Of a stretch of DNA of 64,000 nucleotides, positions 59,215 through 64,000 are shown in pieces (the stretch's first letter is position 1; every line of letters starts with the position of its first letter). The stretch lies in NCBI RefSeq assembly GCF_011326725.1, contig NZ_JAANCO010000001.1:496001-560000 (forward strand). The letters are read 5' to 3'. The notes under the pieces are model-generated. The model ran no database searches and was not told where the DNA came from. It saw only the letters and a list, made by a program, of their open reading frames with translations. A program made the position numbers and the translations under genes. The stretch is from Microbacterium excoecariae (GTDB taxonomy: Bacteria > Actinomycetota > Actinomycetes > Actinomycetales > Microbacteriaceae).

Positions 59215-61188
59215 GTGACTCCCCGCGCCCTGCGGGCCGCCGGGCCCGTCCTCCTCCTCGTCGCCGCCGGGGCCACGCTCGTCGCCGCGCTGATCGCGAC
59301 GGGCGGGGCCGCGCCGCTCGCGCTGCAGGACCCGGGAGCCGTCGTGCGGTGGAGCCTGCCGGTCGCGAAGATGACCGTGAACATCGCCGGATCCGTGATG
59401 GTCGGATCCCTCGTCGTCGCCCTGTTCGCGCTGAAGCCCGACGAGCGCGCGTTCGGGGTCGCGCTCGACACCTCCTCGATCGGCGCGGCCGCGTTCACGA
59501 TCGCGTCGGGCGCCACGACGTTCCTGAACTACATGAGCGGGTTCAACCCGCAGCTTTCGCTCGGCTCGGAGTTCGGCGCGCAGCTGGGGCAGTATCTCAC
59601 GACGACCGAGATCGGCCAGGCCTGGCTGATCCAGACCGTCGCCGGCGGCATCGTGACCGTCCTCGCGTTCGCCGTGCGCGGGTGGACGACGACGCTCGTC
59701 ACGGTCGCGCTGGCCGTCGCGAGCCTCGTGCCGATGGCCACGCAGGGGCACTCGGGCGACCTCGCCGACCACAACCTCGTCGTGACCGCCCTGACGCTGC
59801 ACGTCATCGGCGCGGCCGTGTGGCTGGGAGGGCTCGTCGTGCTCGTCGCGATCCGCCCGGCCCTCTCGCCCGAGCGAATGCGCGCCGTGCTGGCGCGGTA
59901 CTCCTCCGTCGCGCTCGTGGCGTTCATCGTCGTGGCGATCTCGGGTTACCTGCGCTCGCTGGCCTCGATCGCCGACCTCTCCCAGCTCGTCACGACGGCG
60001 TACGGGCTCGTGCTGGTGGTGAAGATCGCCGCGCTCGTCGCGATGGGGGCGCTCGGAGCCTGGTACCGTCGGCGCCTCATCGCCCGCAGCGCCGAGAAGA
60101 ACGCGACGTTCTGGGCGGTGATCGCCCTCGAGCTCGTGTTCATGGGCGTCGCGTCGGGCGCCGCGGCCGCGCTCGCGCGATCGGCCCCGCCCGTGAGCGA
60201 GATCCCGCCCGCGCTGCAGACGCCCGCCGAGATCCTCACCGACGCGCCGCTCCCGCCGGAGCTCACCGCCGCGGAGTGGTTCACGCAGTGGGAGATCGAC
60301 CCGCTGTGGCTCCTCGTGGGGATCTTCGGCATCGCGTTCTACGCCCTCGGCGTGCGGCGCCTGAAGCGCCGCGGCGACGCTTGGCCCGTCTTCCGCACGG
60401 TGTTCTGGATGCTCGGCATGGCACAGCTGCTGTGGGTGACGAACGGCCCCCTGAACGCCTACGGGCATTACCTCTTCAGCATGCACATGCTGCTGCACAT
60501 GCTGCTCAGCATGGACATCCCGCTGATGCTCGTCGCCGCGGCGCCGGTGACCCTCGCGAGCCGCGCGATCGCCAAGCGCGAGGACGGCACGCGCGGGGGC
60601 CGGGAGTGGATCCTCTGGCTCGTCCACAACCCCGTCGCGAAGGTCCTCACGAACCCGTTCGTCGCCGCGGGGCTGTTCATCGGATCCCTCTGGGCGTTCT
60701 ATTTCTCGGGCCTGTTCCGATGGAGTCTCTACGACCACCTCGGCCACGAGTGGATGGTGGCGCACTTCCTCATCACGGGGTACCTGTTCGCGATGACCCT
60801 CGTGGGCATCGACCCTGTGCCGTGGCGCCTGCCGTACGCGGGGCGCCTCGTCCTCCTGATCGTCGTCATGGCCATGCACGCCTTCTTCGGCATCGCGATC
60901 ATGAGCCAGTCGGGCCTCATGGTCGCCGAGTGGTACGGATCCATGGGGCGCGCCTGGGGGCCGACACCGATGGACGACCAGTACACCGGCGGCGGGATCG
61001 CGTGGTCGATCGGGGAGATCCCGACGGTCATCACGGCGATCACGGTGGCGATCCAGTGGAGCCGCAGCGACGAGCGGCAGCAGAAGCGCCGCGACCGCCA
61101 CGCCGACCGCACGGGCGACGCGGAGCTGGCGGAGTACAACGCGCGTCTTGCGCGGATCGCCGAGCGCGACGAGGCCCGGGGCCTCTGA
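59215..61188 (+). CDS. Fused CopD / CtaG copper-handling membrane protein
   Basis: 657 residues from GTG 59215, about fifteen membrane helices. The first half is CopD-like (DLADHNLVVTALTLHVIGAA, with membrane His residues). The second half, from about residue 350, is a caa3-type CtaG: FSMHMLLHMLLSMDIPLM, GHEWMVAHFLITGYLF and AMHAFFGIAIMS carry the His/Met pairs thought to pass copper. Such fusions are widespread in actinobacteria and link copper uptake with cytochrome oxidase assembly. The acidic/basic tail is cytoplasmic. Confidence 0.88.
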   Translation: MTPRALRAAGPVLLLVAAGATLVAALIATGGAAPLALQDPGAVVRWSLPVAKMTVNIAGSVMVGSLVVALFALKPDERAFGVALDTSSIGAAAFTIASGATTFLNYMSGFNPQLSLGSEFGAQLGQYLTTTEIGQAWLIQTVAGGIVTVLAFAVRGWTTTLVTVALAVASLVPMATQGHSGDLADHNLVVTALTLHVIGAAVWLGGLVVLVAIRPALSPERMRAVLARYSSVALVAFIVVAISGYLRSLASIADLSQLVTTAYGLVLVVKIAALVAMGALGAWYRRRLIARSAEKNATFWAVIALELVFMGVASGAAAALARSAPPVSEIPPALQTPAEILTDAPLPPELTAAEWFTQWEIDPLWLLVGIFGIAFYALGVRRLKRRGDAWPVFRTVFWMLGMAQLLWVTNGPLNAYGHYLFSMHMLLHMLLSMDIPLMLVAAAPVTLASRAIAKREDGTRGGREWILWLVHNPVAKVLTNPFVAAGLFIGSLWAFYFSGLFRWSLYDHLGHEWMVAHFLITGYLFAMTLVGIDPVPWRLPYAGRLVLLIVVMAMHAFFGIAIMSQSGLMVAEWYGSMGRAWGPTPMDDQYTGGGIAWSIGEIPTVITAITVAIQWSRSDERQQKRRDRHADRTGDAELAEYNARLARIAERDEARGL

Positions 61189-61192
61189 CCCG

Positions 61193-62275
61193 TCAGGTCG
61201 CGCGGTCGATCGTGATGTGCACGCTGCCGTCGTCGCCGACGTCGACCTCGGCGACCATCGTGAAGTAGACGTCCTCGTCGACGGGCACGAGCGCGCCCGT
61301 GAAGTAGTCCTGGACCGTGAGGGTGACGTGCGCGCGGCCCGACGTCGGCGAGACCCGCCAGTCGTCGCCGTCGGGCACGAGCGCCGTGCGCGGGTAGTCG
61401 AGGATCGTCCACGAGATGTCGGGCTGCGCGATGCCCCACGAGGCGTCGTAGCTGAAGGGGCAGTCCTGCGGCTGGAGGACCGCCTGCGTCGTGCACGTCG
61501 TCTCGAGGAAGTCGGCGACGCTGTCCTCCACGACCTGCGTGAGCTCGTCGGTCGGGGTGGTCTGGATGTCGATCGCGACGCGGTCCAGGAGCGACGCCGA
61601 GCGCACCGTGCGCGGATCCGCCTGGGTCGCCGCCGTGTCGACGGCGATCGCGTAGTTGCCGGGGGAGAAGGTGAGCATGGTCACCGGAGCGAGCGGATCC
61701 GCCTCCACGCCCTCCGGGGCGATCTGGCGCTTGTCGATCTCGAAGCCGTTGACCGCGAACTGCCAGGACCCGCGCACCGTGACGTCGAGGACCGACAGCG
61801 GGCTCGTCTCGAAGCGCCAGGCGGGGACGAGGCCGCTCATGCCCGCGCGCTCGACGCGGAAGACCATCTCGTCGCGCACGCCGTCGATCGTGTACGCCAC
61901 GGTCACGACGGTGACCTCGCCCTCGTCGGTCGGAAGCGGTGCCTCGGCCACGGCATGGACGTCCGTGATCGTGCTCGCGAGCGCGTCCGCCCGCAGGAGG
62001 GCGTCGGAGGCGTACCCCCGGCCGATGTCCTCAAGGGCGGAGAACTCCGGGGCCACGCCGGGGATCGCGAGGGCGGCCTGCGCGTCGGCGTCGGCGATCG
62101 CGCGCACGTAGCGCTCGGCGAAGGCGCTGGGGCCCCAGAACTCGCGGTAGAGCGAGAGGAAGCCCACCGCGATCGCGCCGGCCAGCATCGCGAGCGCCAC
62201 GACGCCCGCGATCGCCCGCAGAGCCGGGCTCGGCGGGCGCCGCGCGCGGCGACGCTCGTCGGATCCGGCTGGCAT
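61193..62275 (-). CDS. Membrane-anchored extracytoplasmic protein, unknown
   Basis: 360 residues from ATG 62275 (a GTG two codons earlier overlaps the -10 spacing). A basic N-terminus and one helix at about residues 22-44 anchor a large outer part. It has an early NTF2/DUF4878-like region (YVRAIADADAQAALAIPG) and several beta-rich segments. Two Cys pairs (CTTQ, DCPF) may form a disulfide. Family not recognised. Convergent with copD-ctaG, five bases apart. Confidence 0.65.
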   Translation of the reverse strand: MPAGSDERRRARRPPSPALRAIAGVVALAMLAGAIAVGFLSLYREFWGPSAFAERYVRAIADADAQAALAIPGVAPEFSALEDIGRGYASDALLRADALASTITDVHAVAEAPLPTDEGEVTVVTVAYTIDGVRDEMVFRVERAGMSGLVPAWRFETSPLSVLDVTVRGSWQFAVNGFEIDKRQIAPEGVEADPLAPVTMLTFSPGNYAIAVDTAATQADPRTVRSASLLDRVAIDIQTTPTDELTQVVEDSVADFLETTCTTQAVLQPQDCPFSYDASWGIAQPDISWTILDYPRTALVPDGDDWRVSPTSGRAHVTLTVQDYFTGALVPVDEDVYFTMVAEVDVGDDGSVHITIDRAT

Positions 62276-62281
62276 GGACAC

Positions 62282-62287
62282 AGTCTA
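62282..62287 (-). promoter_or_regulatory. -10 element of leaderless promoter for the membrane-anchored protein
   Basis: TAGACT on the minus strand, 6 nt before the ATG at 62275. Confidence 0.55.
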
Positions 62288-62346
62288 GGAACGGGCGCTG
62301 TGTTCTCCCCGTCGGCCGGCCCGGTCGTTGCACGACCGTGCCCTCG

Positions 62347-62352
62347 TACGAT
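62347..62352 (+). promoter_or_regulatory. -10 element of leaderless helicase promoter
   Basis: TACGAT followed by six G and then the ATG at 62359. Confidence 0.55.
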
Positions 62353-62358
62353 GGGGGG

Positions 62359-63726
62359 ATGGCCCAGCCCGTTCTCTCCGCCGAGCAGGAGGCCCTGTTC
62401 CGGCTCATCGAGGACACGCGCGAGCACGTGTTCGTGACGGGCCGGGCGGGCACCGGCAAGTCGACGCTCCTGCGCCACCTCACCTGGAACACCCGGAAGC
62501 AGATCGCCGTGTGCGCGCCGACGGGCGTGGCGGCGCTGAACGTCGAGGGCCAGACGATCCACTCGCTCTTCAAGCTGCCGATCGGCCTCATCGCCGACAG
62601 CGAGCTCGATCAGTCCGACGCGACGCGCAAGATCCTCAACGCCATCGACACGCTCGTGATCGACGAGGTGTCGATGGTCAACGCCGACCTCATGGACGGT
62701 ATCGACCGCTCGCTGCGCCAGGCCCGCGCGCGCCGGCGCGAACCGTTCGGGGGCGTCCAGGTCGTGATGTTCGGGGATCCGTACCAGCTCGCGCCCGTCC
62801 CGCCCCGGGGAGACGAGGCGCGCTACATTGACGACCACTACCGGTCGTTCTGGTTCTTCGACGCGAAGGTGTGGGCCGGCGAACAGGCGGGGGACGGCCT
62901 CATCGAGATGGGGCGCCACGGGGCCGAGCTCCACATCCGCGAGCTCACGCAGATTCACCGTCAGGACGACGACGCCTTCAAGACGATGCTGAACGCGGTC
63001 CGGTACGGGCGCGTCACCGCCGAGATCGCCGAGGCGCTCAACGCGGCCGGCGCGCGCACGCCGCCGCGCGACGGCGACGACCCGGTCATCACGCTCGCCA
63101 CGCGCAACGACCGCGTCAACCAGATCAACGCGCAGCACCTCGCCGACCTGCCGGGGCGCGAGCAGACCGCGGTTGCGGAGGTCAACGGCGACTTCGGCCG
63201 CGGCGACGCGTACCCCGCCGACGAGAACCTCAAGCTCAAGATCGGCGCGCAGGTCATGTTCTTGCGCAACGACATCGGGAGCGGGGGCGAGCCGCCGCGC
63301 TGGGTCAACGGCACGATCGGCACGGTGACGCGGATCCTGGGCGACAGCGTGCGCGTCGACGTCGACGGCGAGGAATTCGACGTCGAGCCCGCCGTGTGGG
63401 AGAAGTACCGCTACGCGTACGACCCGTTCCAGAAGAAGCTCTCGCGCGACGTCGCGGCCGAGTTCACGCAGTTTCCCCTGCGCCTCGCGTGGGCCGTCAC
63501 GATCCACAAGTCGCAGGGCAAGACCTACGACCGCGCCGTCGTCGACCTGGGCGCGGGCGCATTCGCGCCGGGCCAGACCTACGTCGCGCTCTCGCGGCTG
63601 ACGTCGCTCGACGGGCTCTACCTCTCCCGCCCGCTGCGCCCGAGCGACATTCGCGTCGACGAGAACGTGCGCCGGTTCATGCGCAACGCCTGGGAGAAAC
63701 AGGGCGACGCGATGCGCGCGGGCTGA
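62359..63726 (+). CDS. PIF1-like ATP-dependent DNA helicase
   Basis: 455 residues from ATG 62359. Superfamily 1B motifs: FVTGRAGTGKST near residue 27 (I), CAPTGVAALN near 56 (Ia), VIDEVSMVNADLMD near 102 (II), VMFGDPYQLAPVP near 142 (III), and WAVTIHKSQGKTYDRAVVDL near 380 (V) with YVALSRL (VI). PIF1/RecD-type 5'-3' helicases act in replication and repair. The start agrees with the leaderless promoter. Confidence 0.88.
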   Translation: MAQPVLSAEQEALFRLIEDTREHVFVTGRAGTGKSTLLRHLTWNTRKQIAVCAPTGVAALNVEGQTIHSLFKLPIGLIADSELDQSDATRKILNAIDTLVIDEVSMVNADLMDGIDRSLRQARARRREPFGGVQVVMFGDPYQLAPVPPRGDEARYIDDHYRSFWFFDAKVWAGEQAGDGLIEMGRHGAELHIRELTQIHRQDDDAFKTMLNAVRYGRVTAEIAEALNAAGARTPPRDGDDPVITLATRNDRVNQINAQHLADLPGREQTAVAEVNGDFGRGDAYPADENLKLKIGAQVMFLRNDIGSGGEPPRWVNGTIGTVTRILGDSVRVDVDGEEFDVEPAVWEKYRYAYDPFQKKLSRDVAAEFTQFPLRLAWAVTIHKSQGKTYDRAVVDLGAGAFAPGQTYVALSRLTSLDGLYLSRPLRPSDIRVDENVRRFMRNAWEKQGDAMRAG

Positions 63727-63731
63727 CGACC

Positions 63732-63737
63732 TAGACT
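63732..63737 (+). promoter_or_regulatory. -10 element upstream of terminal lipoprotein gene
   Basis: TAGACT; predicted start near 63744 leaves a 22-nt leader with CAGGGGG as ribosome binding site before ATG 63766. Confidence 0.45.
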
Positions 63738-63765
63738 CGAGAGAAGTCGGTCTTCAGGGGGTTCC

Positions 63766-64000
63766 ATGGTGTTCAGGTCTCGTCGTCTTGCCGCCTCGGC
63801 CGGCATCCTCGCGGTCGGGGCGTTGCTCCTGGCCGGATGCACGGGGGACGACGCGCCGAACCCGGCGGATCTCGCGGATCCGCTTCCCGACGACGTCGCG
63901 GCGCAGCTCGAGGCCGCGACCGAGCGCGCGATGCAGGGCGCGGGCGCGCCGGGCGCCGTGGCCGGCGTGTGGGTGCCGTGGGCAGGCGAGTGGGTCGAGG
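63766..64000 (+). CDS. Lipoprotein, probable serine hydrolase (5' part only)
   Basis: Only the first 78 codons are in the window. Signal peptide with lipobox LLLAGC (Cys 25), then an acidic/Pro spacer and AATERAMQGAGAPGAVAGVWV. The latter is typical of the first strand and helix of beta-lactamase-fold serine hydrolases (D-Ala-D-Ala carboxypeptidase class), but the catalytic S-x-x-K lies beyond the edge, so this is tentative. Confidence 0.55.
   Translation, partial: MVFRSRRLAASAGILAVGALLLAGCTGDDAPNPADLADPLPDDVAAQLEAATERAMQGAGAPGAVAGVWVPWAGEWVE

Noticed and set aside
1-64000. tRNA genes, rRNA, CRISPR arrays, insertion sequences
   Set aside because: Looked for T-loop motifs, regularly spaced repeats and transposase-like frames; none was convincing.

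Overview
The window is about 72% G+C, densely coded, with short intergenic gaps, frequent ATGA/GTGA stop-start overlaps, many GTG starts and TANNNT -10 boxes. The gene content and the order rpmB-rpmG-rpsN / HU / fused CopD-CtaG point to a high-GC actinobacterium, most likely of the Microbacteriaceae. That family placement is inference from gene order and codon use, not a database match. No rRNA, tRNA, CRISPR array, insertion sequence or prophage was recognised.

Layout. 1-10.6 kb: housekeeping and accessory genes: a GTPase cut by the window edge, MerR regulator and SulP anion transporter sharing a palindromic divergent operator, CPBP protease, p-aminobenzoate genes pabC / pabA-pabB, an EamA transporter opposite a LysR regulator, GNAT and LLM-type enzymes. 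10.7-15.6 kb: an Azt-type zinc importer (permease, two different AztD-like lipoproteins, substrate-binding protein, divergent ATPase) around a Zur box. 15.7-17.5 kb: two small membrane proteins and a spermidine-synthase-like protein.

17.5-35.1 kb: an ESX/type VII secretion-like locus, the most unusual part. It has an RDD-FHA membrane protein, an EccC-type ATPase with an N-terminal FHA domain, two paralogous cassettes (A, 23.8-28.1 kb; B, 28.3-32.4 kb), an oligopeptide-binding-like lipoprotein and an FHA-like/helix-turn-helix protein. Each cassette has a small helical protein, a larger LXG-like protein with a hydrophobic core, two conserved soluble proteins and a membrane protein. Four transcription units here start with the same promoter: a palindrome GGGCASWWCTSCCC whose first base lies exactly 38 nt before the first base of a TANNNT -10 box. 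This looks like a dedicated regulon. A second possible secretion pair, a WXG100-like protein plus a helical/alpha-beta hydrolase fusion, lies at 37.3-38.9 kb. No EccB, EccD, EccE or mycosin is visible.

35.1-45.7 kb: a nucleoside/base deaminase, purB, a 4TM/holin-like protein, an aromatic/histidinol-phosphate aminotransferase and an acyl-CoA synthetase separated by a perfect 30-bp inverted repeat, and a 2-oxoacid dehydrogenase operon (E1 alpha, E1 beta, E2). 45.7-56.6 kb: the second half of a zinc regulon: a degenerate COG0523 protein and a type-B L36 paralog divided by a Zur box, an SNF2 helicase, znuA / znuC-znuB (each half with its own Zur box), zur, and YraQ/TIGR03943-type permease genes. 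56.7-64 kb: quinone oxidoreductase, rpmB-rpmG-rpsN (zinc-free forms) with a long leader, HU, CopD-CtaG, a membrane-anchored protein, a PIF1-like helicase and the start of a serine-hydrolase lipoprotein.

Two window-wide features stand out. The palindrome GGATCC is greatly over-represented in all reading phases and between genes. Many genes have a -10 hexamer exactly 6 nt before the start codon, so their mRNAs are probably leaderless.
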